From an uncultured Bacteroidota bacterium (lineage in GTDB: Bacteria > Bacteroidota > Rhodothermia > Rhodothermales > Salinibacteraceae), in the NCBI GenBank assembly GCA_913056185.1, contig CAJXLV010000003.1, positions 62,001-126,000 on the forward strand: a stretch of DNA of 64,000 bases, in the 5' to 3' direction. Below, piece by piece: positions 51,897-60,452 of the stretch. Made by a program: the position numbers and the translations under genes. The notes beneath the pieces were generated by a model. It saw only the letters and a program-made list of their open reading frames with translations, was not told the origin of the DNA and did not search any database. Position 1 is the first letter of the stretch. Each line of letters starts with the position of its first letter.

Positions 51897-52928
51897 CTAC
51901 GTGGACCTCGGGACCGAGGCCCCGCAGCTATTTCGCACGACCAGCTCCGGGGTCAGCTCGCGATGCACCGCCTCGGCCGCCCCCTCGTCGATCTGGTCGA
52001 TGAGCAGGTCGGCGGCCGTTCGCCCCTTTTCGTAGACCGGCTGGCGCACCGTAGTGAGCGGAGGCAAGGCATACCGGGCGGACGGGAGGTCGTCAAACCC
52101 CACCACCGCCACGTCCGCGGGCACACGGCAGTCGTGTTCGTGGAGGGCAAGCAGCGCGCCCATCGCCATGGTGTCGCTTGCACAAAAAAGCGCGCGCGGC
52201 AGCACTCCGCGGGCGGCCCAGCCCTGAACAATGGCGTAGCCGCTGTCGCGCGAATAGTCGCCCTCGGCCACGTAGCGCCCCGGCACCGAACACCCCGCAT
52301 CGGCCAGCGCCCGCTCCACCCCCGCCCGGCGGTCGTTCGACTCTTCGAGCGCTGAGTTGCCGAGAATGATCCCCAGTTCGTCGTAGCCCAGCGTGCACAG
52401 GTGGCGCCCCGCCACGTAGCCGCCCTTCTCGTTGTCCAGGTCGACAGAGCTGATTGTCTCCCACGCCGGGGCCCGCCCGATGAGCGCCGCGGGGGCACTG
52501 CCGGCCTTCAGCAACGGAGCCACCCGGTCGGTCACCTCGGTGGTGATGAGAATGTGCCCCTCGAAGCGGGGGTCGCGGGCATGGCGCTGAATCTCGTCCT
52601 CCACCTCCGCAGACACCATCGAGAGCGACGCAAAGTAGCCCCGCTCCAGGCACCGCTCAAAGATGCCGGAGTAGAGGAGCGGCCAGTAGCCGTTGGCCAG
52701 CGACTCGTCGCCGCGGCGGGGGGTCAGGACACTAATCTCGAACGTACGCGCCGTCGCCAGCCCCCGCGCCACGGAGCTGGGCCGGTAGTCGTGCTTCTCA
52801 ATCACCTTCAGCACCCGGGCGCGGGCCTCCTCGCTCACGTTGGGGTGGTCGTTCAACACCCGCGACACCACGGACCGGGACACGTACGCCAGTTCGGCAA
52901 CTTGGTCGATCGTCATATCGTCTTCCAT
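51897..52928 (-). CDS. LacI/GalR-family transcriptional regulator
   Basis: The 343-residue protein has an N-terminal helix-turn-helix (residues about 5-27, TIDQVAELAYVSRSVVSRVL) and hinge helix (SSVARGLATA). A periplasmic-binding-protein-like effector domain follows with typical SSVDLDNEKGG and VVGFDDLPSARY segments. The family binds palindromes with a central CG. The four GGAAGCGGTYCC sites in the island are natural candidates, the nearest being 115 bp beyond its stop codon. The effector is presumably a sugar intermediate. ATG at 52916 is an alternative start. Confidence 0.93.
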   Translation of the reverse strand: MEDDMTIDQVAELAYVSRSVVSRVLNDHPNVSEEARARVLKVIEKHDYRPSSVARGLATARTFEISVLTPRRGDESLANGYWPLLYSGIFERCLERGYFASLSMVSAEVEDEIQRHARDPRFEGHILITTEVTDRVAPLLKAGSAPAALIGRAPAWETISSVDLDNEKGGYVAGRHLCTLGYDELGIILGNSALEESNDRRAGVERALADAGCSVPGRYVAEGDYSRDSGYAIVQGWAARGVLPRALFCASDTMAMGALLALHEHDCRVPADVAVVGFDDLPSARYALPPLTTVRQPVYEKGRTAADLLIDQIDEGAAEAVHRELTPELVVRNSCGASVPRST

Positions 52929-52984
52929 GGCGAGGGCGGGGAGGCGGTGGAAACAGATCGGTCGTCTTGGTGGGGGGAGTTCTT

Positions 52985-53014
52985 AACCTACTCTTGACGC
53001 CGAACAAATGCCAA
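52985..53014 (-). promoter_or_regulatory. Weak candidate promoter of the LacI-family gene
   Basis: TTGGCA (53014-53009), 18-bp spacer, TAGGTT (52990-52985) on the minus strand, 57 bp before the start codon. No copy of the operator palindrome is present, so autoregulation is not suggested. Confidence 0.3.
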
Positions 53015-53037
53015 CGCCAGGGGGAGGCGAGGGGCCC

Positions 53038-54183
53038 CTACGGGCGGACGGCGACACGGGCGGAGCGGCCGCCCAGAGCCGCGTCGAACGCCGCCTCCAC
53101 TGCCCCCAGCGAAAAGCCGTCGTGGACGACATCGGCGAACGGGTACTCATGGTGGTGGGCTGCGAGGAAGGCCACGGCGCGCGCCAGGTCGTCGTGCGTG
53201 TAGTTGTGCAGGCCGCGGATGGTGAGCACACGGCGGACGAGCGTTTCGGCCTCTACGCGGAGCGGGCGTTCCGGATAGGTGGCGCCCACGAGCACCGCGG
53301 TGCCGCCAGTGCGCAGGGCGGCGAGGCCACGCTCGGTCGCGGCGGGGTGGCCCGTCAGCTCCAGGAGCACGTCGGCGCCGCGCCCGTCGCTGTGGGTGCG
53401 GAGGGCCTCCGCCCAGCCGTCGGCGCCGTGCGCCTCAGGGTCAAGGACAGCCGTCGCCCCAAAGGCGCGGGCCCACTCGCGGCGGCGGGCCTGTCGCTCC
53501 ACCGCAACGATGGCGGCGGCCCCCGCAGCATCCGCCATCGCAATGGCCGTACATCCCAGCATGCCCACGCCTTGCACGAGCACGACGCGCCCCTCCAGAG
53601 AGCCCGCCAGTCGCACAGCGCCCGCCACCGTCGCCGTCGCACAGTTGGCCGGGCTGATGACGACGTCGGGCACCGCCTCAGGCACGCGAACGAGCGTGGT
53701 GCCCGGCCGCAGGTGACACATTTCGGCCAGGCCGCCGTTGAGGGCATGCTGTTCGCGGATCGCCGCGTGGCCGTACTTGAAGAGCGCGGTACATTTCTGT
53801 GGGAGGCCGTGCGTGCAGGCAAAGCAGTCGCCGCACGTGACCTGCATAGACCACGTCACGCGATCGCCCACCGCAAGCGACTCGCCCTGATTGTCCGTCA
53901 GGCCCGCCCCCCCGAGTGCCGCAATGCGGCCCACCATTTCGTGCCCCAGGACGGTCGGTGTCGGCTCAGTGCGGGCGCCCGTGTAGGTGTGGACGTCCGA
54001 CCCGCAGACGGTGCAGCAGTCGATGCGCACGAGGGCCGCGCCCGGCGCCAGGGCGGGCCGAGGGAGGGCCTCTACGTGTACGCCGGCGTCGGGCCCGTCA
54101 AACACGGCGGCGCGGATGGCGGCGTGGGCGCGGGACGACGCGGCAGCGGAATCGTTCGGGGGCGGGGCGGGCGACTCGGGCAT
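53038..54183 (-). CDS. Zinc-dependent medium-chain alcohol dehydrogenase (phosphonate-associated type)
   Basis: This 381-residue MDR enzyme has the catalytic zinc ligands Cys60 (VCGSDVH) and His81-Glu82 (GHE). The four structural-zinc cysteines are 117, 120, 123 and 131 (CGDCFAC, then QKC). The NAD loop is GVGMLGC. The segment PANCATATVAGA resembles the family proposed to take part in phosphonate catabolism (TIGR03366 type, from memory). That reading is supported by the PhnX-like hydrolase and organophosphate transporter in the same gene run. A sugar-alcohol dehydrogenase for the neighbouring carbohydrate island is the alternative. Confidence 0.82.
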   Translation of the reverse strand: MPESPAPPPNDSAAASSRAHAAIRAAVFDGPDAGVHVEALPRPALAPGAALVRIDCCTVCGSDVHTYTGARTEPTPTVLGHEMVGRIAALGGAGLTDNQGESLAVGDRVTWSMQVTCGDCFACTHGLPQKCTALFKYGHAAIREQHALNGGLAEMCHLRPGTTLVRVPEAVPDVVISPANCATATVAGAVRLAGSLEGRVVLVQGVGMLGCTAIAMADAAGAAAIVAVERQARRREWARAFGATAVLDPEAHGADGWAEALRTHSDGRGADVLLELTGHPAATERGLAALRTGGTAVLVGATYPERPLRVEAETLVRRVLTIRGLHNYTHDDLARAVAFLAAHHHEYPFADVVHDGFSLGAVEAAFDAALGGRSARVAVRP

Positions 54184-54241
54184 ATCGGAGCGACGGATCG
54201 GTTCGGGGAATGCGGATGCGCGGGGGAGCAGGGGGGCGCCG

Positions 54242-56038
54242 TCAATGGCTCAGCTGCTCCCTCGTCACAGGCGTCCCCCGTTCGCCCTCGGCCGCCTCTG
54301 GGCCAATCGTCAACGGCGCAGGAGCCCCCCGGCCGACCGGGCGAAAGTGGGCATCGGGCCCGCGGATCGTGACCTGCAGCGCCTGATCGACGTACGCCTC
54401 AAAATAGTCGATGTGGATCGGGTGCCAGCCCGCCTCCAGGGCGACCTGCCCGGAGCGGAGGCGCAGCGAGTGGGTGCCGTCATTGTCGACCACCGTGTCG
54501 CCGTGGATGCGCAGGCGGGAGCCATCGTCGGAGCGGGTGGACAGGGTGTAGACCCCAGTCTCGGGCACCTGGATCCAGCCCTCGAACGTCATGGCGAACG
54601 CATCGTCCCGCGCGGCAAGGGCCGCCACGTCGAAGGTGGGGGCCGTGCCCCGGCGGACGGCCGTGAGCGTATCGGGGTCCGGCATCTGTTCGAAGGCCCC
54701 TTCGTAGTAGGCGTAGCGGAGGCCCGCGGTGTCGCCCCCCGTCGTGCGCGCCGGGCGCGGCGCGACGCGATGGTAGGTGCGCTCAAACACGCGGCTGCGC
54801 GGGTTGCCATCGGGGGTGAAGAACCGCGCCTTCACGGTGGTCGTCTCGGTGAGGGTGAGCGGTGCCGTATAGCGCGGGGCCTCCGCCGTCGGGGGCGTGC
54901 CGTCGAGCGTGTAGCGCACATCGAGGGTGGGGTAGGCATGCGTAATGGGCACGCGGCGCGTCTCCAGGAAGCGATCGGCCCCGCCAAGCGTGAGGTCGAG
55001 GTACAGCTCATCGAGATTCACCCGGTAGATGAGCTCGGGCGTGTTGCGCATCGCATCAAACACGCGATAGAGGAGGTGCGGCTCGTTGTGGGCCGTGGCC
55101 TCCATCTGCACATCGAGCAGGGCGTACGAGTGGCGCGACGTGATGACAGGCGCCACGCGGTGGGAGTTGTAGTTGGGCGGCTCGATCTGGTTGACGCTGG
55201 CAAACTGGAGCTCGACCGCATCGACGTCGAGCGCCCCGGCCTTGCGGCCCACCTCGGCGTAGTGCTTATCGCCCGTGACGAAGACCACCCCTTCGGCCCC
55301 GGCGCGGCGGATCGTCTCAAAGAGGCGGGCCCGGGCCCGGGGGTACTGGTCCCACGTCTCGGACCCTGAGGCCGCGTCGAGGAGCAGCTGGGTGCCCGAG
55401 ACGATGAGGCGCAGGTCGGCAGGGCGGCGCAGCTGGGCCTCCAGCCATGACCACTGGCGTGCGCCCAGCAGGTCGCCGCGGGGGGAGGGGCGGTCGCGAT
55501 TGTAGCGGACGTCGAGCAGAATGACCTGCAGGCGGTGCGCGCCCACCGTCATTGTTTCTGCGTGGTAGATGCCGTCCCGCTCAGCGGGAATGGTGTCCTC
55601 CAGCCGCCAGAACCGCCGAAAGCGGGCCTTGCTCTCCTCCTTCAGGGCGTAGCGCTTGCCGGCATTGTTCATTCCGTAGTCGTGGTCGTCCCAGGTCGCC
55701 AAAAACGGCGTTCGCTGTCGCAGGTGCCGAAAGGCCGGCCTGTGCGCCAGGGCCGCGTAGCTGGTGTCGATGACGGTGGGGTCGTCCGGGGTGTCGGCGT
55801 ACACATTGTCGCCCACCCAGAGCGCAAGGTCGGGATTGGCCTGCACGTACCGGCTGAAGGCGGGCGCCGGCTGGTCCTGGCGGTGGCAGCCGAGGATGGC
55901 GATGCGGTAGGCCTCCTCGTGCGCGGTGGGTTGGGCGTGGGCGGCACGCGGCCCGGCAGGGGACACGAGGCCGTACGCCGCTCCGATCAACAGGGCGGCG
56001 AGGGCCGTGCGGGCCGCAGGGGCGAAAAACAAAGGCAT
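54242..56038 (-). CDS. Secreted PhoD-like metallophosphatase with CHB_HEX_C and PA14 domains
   Basis: The start at 56038 gives 598 residues with a signal peptide ending RAAHAQ. The phosphatase domain (about 40-310) shows the PhoD-like metal motifs WVGDNVYAD, TWDDHDYGMNN and VFVTGDKHYAEV. A chitobiase-type C-terminal beta domain follows (about 370-425, VRYTLDGTPPTAEAP). A PA14-like domain comes next (about 455-570, YYEGAFEQMPD, STRSDDGSRLRI), a common glycan-binding fold. The combination suggests removal of phosphate from phosphorylated glycans or phosphodiesters outside the cytoplasm. It lies 58 bp upstream of the dehydrogenase gene on the same strand. Confidence 0.85.
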   Translation of the reverse strand: MPLFFAPAARTALAALLIGAAYGLVSPAGPRAAHAQPTAHEEAYRIAILGCHRQDQPAPAFSRYVQANPDLALWVGDNVYADTPDDPTVIDTSYAALAHRPAFRHLRQRTPFLATWDDHDYGMNNAGKRYALKEESKARFRRFWRLEDTIPAERDGIYHAETMTVGAHRLQVILLDVRYNRDRPSPRGDLLGARQWSWLEAQLRRPADLRLIVSGTQLLLDAASGSETWDQYPRARARLFETIRRAGAEGVVFVTGDKHYAEVGRKAGALDVDAVELQFASVNQIEPPNYNSHRVAPVITSRHSYALLDVQMEATAHNEPHLLYRVFDAMRNTPELIYRVNLDELYLDLTLGGADRFLETRRVPITHAYPTLDVRYTLDGTPPTAEAPRYTAPLTLTETTTVKARFFTPDGNPRSRVFERTYHRVAPRPARTTGGDTAGLRYAYYEGAFEQMPDPDTLTAVRRGTAPTFDVAALAARDDAFAMTFEGWIQVPETGVYTLSTRSDDGSRLRIHGDTVVDNDGTHSLRLRSGQVALEAGWHPIHIDYFEAYVDQALQVTIRGPDAHFRPVGRGAPAPLTIGPEAAEGERGTPVTREQLSH

Positions 56039-56138
56039 GGGATGAACGGGGGTGGATGAACAGGTGTGGTGGAAATAAGAGCGATACATGGATGGGCCGG
56101 CCCGCCCCCCAAAGGCGCGTCTTTTCAGCGGCAGCCCC

Positions 56139-57446
56139 TCAGGCCGTCCCCTTCGCGGCGCCGGGCGCAGCGGTCTTCGGCACTGCCGCCTCGTGGTAGC
56201 GCCAGTACACGATGGCGGCGATGAGCGTGAGCGTCGCCACCGCGGCCAGGGCGATGAAGACCCAGCTCCATCCGAAGTGCTGGGCCCCCCAGCCCACGGC
56301 CCCCCCCGACAGGATGGCGCCCGTGTACCCGGCGCCGTCGATCAGGCCGGCCGCGGTGGAGCTTCCCTTCTTGCCCCCCAGGTCGAGGGCCATGGCGCCG
56401 GACAGAAACGAGTAGGGCCCGATCAGCAGGAACGCCGACGCCGACACCAGCAGCAGCGGCACCAGGGCGCCCGTCGTCTCCAGCGTGCTCATAAGGATGA
56501 GGGTCGGCACGAGGGGCGCGAGCACGACCGTCATCACCAGCCCGCGCCGCCCGGCCGTCCATCGATCGGACACGTGGCCCACGAACAGCACCGACACGCC
56601 GCCCAGGAGCGGGTAGACGAGGCTGTACTGGGCGGCGTCGCTGGCCGACATCCCCGCCACCTCCACCAAAAACGTCGGCGTCCAGAAGGTAAACGAGTGC
56701 CGGATGAGCGTCATGCCTGCGGAGAGAAACATCACGACCCAGAACGAGCCGCTGCGCAGGAGCGGCCCCAGCAGGTCGCGCACGCCCTCCGGCCGGGGCG
56801 CGTCTCCGTCCGGGCCGAACAGGTTGTTCGGGTTCACCGCAGTCGCCGCAAACCCCAGCGCCTGTGGGCTGTCCTTGAGCGTGACGGCATTCACCAGCGC
56901 AATGCCCCCCAGGACGGCCGCCGAAAAGAAGAACACGTCTTGCCAGCCGAAGCCGTACGCGATGGCCTGCCCGAGGAGGAGCCGGGCCGCAGCGTCGCCG
57001 AAGAGGAAGCTGAGGCTCAAGAACCCCATTACGCGGCCGTACGACTGGTGCGAGAACCACCGTGCGGCCACCTTCACCAGCCCCGGCCAGCCCATCGACT
57101 GGACGAGGCGGTTGGCCGACCAGGCCCCCACAAACACCGCGGCGCCGGTCCCAAGGCCGAAGGCGATGGTCGCGGCAATCGAGCCGACCATCCCGAACAG
57201 AAAAACGCGCCGTCCCCCGACAAAGTCGGCGATCGCGCCGTTGAACACCTTTCCCACGGCGTAGAAGGCAACACCGACCGACGAGATGAAGCCGATCCAG
57301 GCCTTGTCGAGGCCGTCCTCCCCGAACGCGTCGAGCAGCAAGGGCGTGACCACCGAGAAGTTCGACCGGCAGACGTAGTAGCCAGCGTACCCGACGACGA
57401 GGGACAGTAGCGTAACGGCTTGCCAACGGCGCTTGGAGCGGGGCAT
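56139..57446 (-). CDS. MFS transporter, organophosphate:phosphate antiporter (GlpT/UhpC-like) type
   Basis: The protein has 435 residues and about 12 helices. The first helix carries GYAGYYVCRSNFSVVTPLL, matching the Tyr/Arg/Asn-Phe pattern of GlpT and UhpT. The Arg is one of the phosphate-binding residues of that family. It is therefore expected to take up a phosphorylated organic compound in exchange for phosphate, or to act as a sensor (UhpC-like). It sits between the PhoD-like and PhnX-like genes, 100 bp and 78 bp away. Confidence 0.85.
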   Translation of the reverse strand: MPRSKRRWQAVTLLSLVVGYAGYYVCRSNFSVVTPLLLDAFGEDGLDKAWIGFISSVGVAFYAVGKVFNGAIADFVGGRRVFLFGMVGSIAATIAFGLGTGAAVFVGAWSANRLVQSMGWPGLVKVAARWFSHQSYGRVMGFLSLSFLFGDAAARLLLGQAIAYGFGWQDVFFFSAAVLGGIALVNAVTLKDSPQALGFAATAVNPNNLFGPDGDAPRPEGVRDLLGPLLRSGSFWVVMFLSAGMTLIRHSFTFWTPTFLVEVAGMSASDAAQYSLVYPLLGGVSVLFVGHVSDRWTAGRRGLVMTVVLAPLVPTLILMSTLETTGALVPLLLVSASAFLLIGPYSFLSGAMALDLGGKKGSSTAAGLIDGAGYTGAILSGGAVGWGAQHFGWSWVFIALAAVATLTLIAAIVYWRYHEAAVPKTAAPGAAKGTA

Positions 57447-57524
57447 GCGTGCGGGCCCGGTAGGGAAACGGCAGCGAACAAGGCAGCGCGGAGAAGCAGC
57501 GCGGAAACAGGGGCCCAGGCCGCT

Positions 57525-58238
57525 CTACGCAGCGTCGGGCCCTGCAAAGAGCAGCGCCGGCAGGTCGGCGACGGTGTCAATGAGGTGGGTGTGCGGGTGC
57601 GGCGCGAGCTGGTCGCGGGTGTGGGAGCCCTTCGTCACCCCAATCACGAGCCGACAGCCGGCGCGGTCGCCCTCCTTCAGGTCCGACGGCGCGTCGCCCA
57701 GCTTCACCACGCGGTCGGCGGCCTCCACGCCCGTCGCCTCCATGAGATGGTGAATCATGTCCGGCGCCGGGCGCCCGTGCGCCACCTCGTCGCTGGTCAC
57801 CGTGGCGTCGAGCAGCCCCGCCTCCTCCCACCCAAGGCGGTCGACGATGACGTCGGCCGTGGGGCGGCTGAAGCCGGTGTCGAGCGCCACCGCGACGCCC
57901 GCGTCTTGGAGCCGCGCAAACAGGGCACTGACGCCCTCCACTTCGCGCACGGCCGGGTCCGAGGCATAAAACGCATTCATCCGCTCGATAAAGTCGTCGT
58001 GGGCTGCGTCGACGGCGTCGTCCAGCGCGTCGGGGGCCTCGTGCTCGGCCTCCAAAAAGGCCCGGATGGCCATCGGCTTGGGCCGGCCCATCACGTCGTT
58101 GACGGCGTCCCGCGTGGCGTCCACGCCGGCGTGGCGCAACGCCGCCTGCAGGGCGCGATGAACAAAATCATCGTCGTACACCGTCGTCCCGGCCATGTCA
58201 AAGACGGCGAGTTCAGTCGGGGCGTACAGGTCGGCCAT
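57525..58238 (-). CDS. PhnX-like (phosphonatase-like) HAD hydrolase
   Basis: The start at 58238 gives 237 residues; ATG 58247 is also possible. HAD motif I is FDMAGTTVYD with nucleophile Asp14 and the AGT after it as in phosphonoacetaldehyde hydrolase. The cap domain has MGRPKPMAIRAF with Lys54, at the spacing from Asp14 of the Schiff-base Lys of true PhnX. Motif II is in LDTGFSRPT, and the motif III/IV region in GRPAPDMIH and KLGDAPSDLKEG. It likely cleaves a C-P bond or dephosphorylates a related compound. It is the first gene of the minus-strand run and divergent from the XRE-cupin regulator. Confidence 0.85.
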   Translation of the reverse strand: MADLYAPTELAVFDMAGTTVYDDDFVHRALQAALRHAGVDATRDAVNDVMGRPKPMAIRAFLEAEHEAPDALDDAVDAAHDDFIERMNAFYASDPAVREVEGVSALFARLQDAGVAVALDTGFSRPTADVIVDRLGWEEAGLLDATVTSDEVAHGRPAPDMIHHLMEATGVEAADRVVKLGDAPSDLKEGDRAGCRLVIGVTKGSHTRDQLAPHPHTHLIDTVADLPALLFAGPDAA

Positions 58239-58260
58239 AGGGCACATGGGATTTTTTATT

Positions 58261-58345
58261 TACATATGATCAACTGCACCGGTCTATGTACACAAATATT
58301 TATCCAAGCTCAATTTTTGGGCGATTATCATACCGTTACGCCCCG
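58261..58345 (-). promoter_or_regulatory. 85-nt conserved upstream element, copy B (PhnX-like leader)
   Basis: Partner of 35081-35165. It begins TACATATGATCAAC and ends TTTTTGGGCGATT...CCCCG. GGGCG (58319-58323) can pair with CGCCC (58339-58343). It lies 22 bp upstream of the PhnX-like start codon and inside the divergent region of the XRE-cupin gene, which could bind here. Confidence 0.5.
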
Positions 58346-58514
58346 CCGGGCCGACGCGGCGGCCCAACGGGGCTTGATGAGTTCTTGGGGCAATTCGGCG
58401 GCGGGCGTTGCGTCCAGCCCGTATGGCCCCCATGTTTTTAAAGTAGGTTTTCGTCACGGCTCCGGACGGCGGCGGGGCCGGTCCTCTCTCACTCATTTCT
58501 CGGCGTTCTCTCTC

Positions 58515-59138
58515 ATGCCTTCTTCCGACTCCGTTGAGGACTACCTTGTGGGCGTTGGCCCGCAGATCCGGGCGCTCCGTACAGCGCAGGGCCTGTACGG
58601 CAAGGAGCTGGCCCGACGGGCCGACGTGAGCAACGGCCTGATCTCGCGCATCGAGAATGGGCGGACGCTCCCCTCCCTCCCCGTGCTGTTTTCCATCCTG
58701 AAGGCCCTGGACGCCGACCCGGCGCAGTTTTTTCAGGAGATTGCGGACGAGCAGGACCGCCCGTATGTCGTCATTCGCCCGGAGGCGCACGCCCCGCAGA
58801 CGAAAGAGGGGGCGCCTGGCTTTGAGTACGAGCACCTCTTTACGCGGCGGCTGTCGCTCATCGGCTTCGAGGCGATGCTGCTGACGCTGCGGCCCGACGC
58901 GGAGCGCGACGCGCTCACGACGGATGCGTTCGAGTTCAAGTACTTCTTGGAGGGGACCTGCGAGTTTGTGATCGGCGAGGAGACGGTGACGCTCCACGCT
59001 GGCGACCTGCTGTTCTTCGACGGCCGCCTCCCGCACGTGCCCCGCAACCCGACCGACCGCGACGTCCGTATGCTGGTGCTGTATCTCTACGATGAGTTTC
59101 GCTCCGACGAGGCGGGGCGGGACTCTGCCTCGGAATGA
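58515..59138 (+). CDS. XRE-family regulator with C-terminal cupin sensor domain
   Basis: In 207 residues, a helix-turn-helix of the XRE type (about 12-68, LRTAQGLYGKELARRADVSN and LISRIENGRTLPSLPVL) is joined to a cupin domain (about 115-195, FKYFLEGTCEFVIGEE, LHAGDLLFFDGRLPHVP). Regulators with this layout sense small catabolites and usually control an adjacent pathway. It is divergent from the PhnX-like gene, so the shared 276-bp region including element B is its probable target. Confidence 0.9.
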   Translation: MPSSDSVEDYLVGVGPQIRALRTAQGLYGKELARRADVSNGLISRIENGRTLPSLPVLFSILKALDADPAQFFQEIADEQDRPYVVIRPEAHAPQTKEGAPGFEYEHLFTRRLSLIGFEAMLLTLRPDAERDALTTDAFEFKYFLEGTCEFVIGEETVTLHAGDLLFFDGRLPHVPRNPTDRDVRMLVLYLYDEFRSDEAGRDSASE

Positions 59139-59237
59139 GGAGGACGGAGCACGCGTCTCGGGGCGAGAGCATTGACTTCTTCGGGACGGGGGGCTATCCT
59201 ACGGTCGTTTTTGTCTCCCCCCCACCTCCTCTCCGAT

Positions 59238-60389
59238 ATGCCTCGCTCCCTCGCCGCCCTCCTGGCCCTGTTCTTCGTCCTCCCCCTTTCCCTTCACGCC
59301 CAGCCCCACCCCCACTCGCATACGGCCCGTGCCATCCAGTTCCCCGACGTTCCGGGCGGCCACACCCTGCAGATGGACCTACACACGCACACCGTCTTTT
59401 CGGACGGAAGCGTCTGGCCCGACATTCGCGTGCAGGAGGCCCTGCGTGACGGGCTCGATGCGGTGGCCATGACCGACCACCTCGAGTACCAGCCGCACCA
59501 GGACGACATTCCCCACCCCGACCGCAACCGCGCCTACGAGGTCGCCCGCGAGGAGGCCGCGGCGCACGACCTGATTGTCATCAACGGGTCGGAGATTACC
59601 CGCAGCATGCCCCCCGGCCACACCAATGCCGTCTTTTTGGAGGATGCCAACCCGCTCCTCCAGGACGATCCGCGGGCCGTCTTCCGGGAGGCGAACCGGC
59701 AAGGGGCGTTTGTTTTCTGGAACCACCCCATGTGGACTCCCCAGCGCCCCTCCGGCCGCCCCGCCCTCACCGAGATGCACCGCGCCCTCATCGAGCAGGA
59801 CCTGCTCCATGGCATCGAGGTGGTAAACAAGCACAAGTACTCCGCCGGTGCGCTGCGCATTGCCCTGGAGCATGACCTTACGATTGTCGGCACGTCCGAC
59901 GTCCACGGCCTCATTGACTGGGACTACGAGGTGCACGCGGGCGGGCACCGGCCCGTGACGCTCGTCTTTGCGGAGGAGCGCTCCAAGGCGGGCCTGAAGG
60001 CGGCGCTGGAAGACGGGCGCACGGCGGTGTGGCACCGGAACACGCTGATCGGACGTGCCTCGCACGTGCTGCCCCTCCTCAAGGCCTCCCTGTCGGTGGT
60101 GGACGCCCAGTACCGCCCCAACACTTCGGTGGTGGACGTGCGGATCGCAAACCGCTCCGACGCGCGCTTCCTCCTCGACAATCAAACAGAGGTGCCGTTT
60201 CACACGCGCTCGGACGTGGTCCCGCTGGCCCCGCAGGACACGACGCGCCTTCTGGTGAAGCCCGGCGCACGCCAGGAGGCCCTCACGCTCCGGTTTGAGG
60301 TGCTGAATGCGGTGACGGCCCCTGCCACGCATCCCACAATCACGTTTGAGGTGGTGCTCCCGGAGGCCCAGGAGGAGACCGACCGGTGA
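59238..60389 (+). CDS. Secreted PHP-domain phosphoesterase (Sb-PDE-like)
   Basis: The start at 59238 yields 383 residues with a signal peptide ending SLHAQ. A PHP domain follows, whose metal motif is LHTHTVFSDGSVW (His49, His51), with further ligands in MTDHLEY, NGSEIT, FWNHP and GTSDVHG. Closely similar secreted PHP proteins are annotated as Sb-PDE-type phosphodiesterases (from memory). The last 100 residues form a beta-rich domain. Position after the XRE-cupin gene supports a role in releasing phosphate or an alcohol from an extracellular phosphoester. Confidence 0.85.
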   Translation: MPRSLAALLALFFVLPLSLHAQPHPHSHTARAIQFPDVPGGHTLQMDLHTHTVFSDGSVWPDIRVQEALRDGLDAVAMTDHLEYQPHQDDIPHPDRNRAYEVAREEAAAHDLIVINGSEITRSMPPGHTNAVFLEDANPLLQDDPRAVFREANRQGAFVFWNHPMWTPQRPSGRPALTEMHRALIEQDLLHGIEVVNKHKYSAGALRIALEHDLTIVGTSDVHGLIDWDYEVHAGGHRPVTLVFAEERSKAGLKAALEDGRTAVWHRNTLIGRASHVLPLLKASLSVVDAQYRPNTSVVDVRIANRSDARFLLDNQTEVPFHTRSDVVPLAPQDTTRLLVKPGARQEALTLRFEVLNAVTAPATHPTITFEVVLPEAQEETDR

Positions 60390-60452
60390 GCCAGGGGGCC
60401 TCTCCTCGAAGCGGGGCGGGCCCTGTCGCCCCCCCCATAGCAGCCCTCCCCC

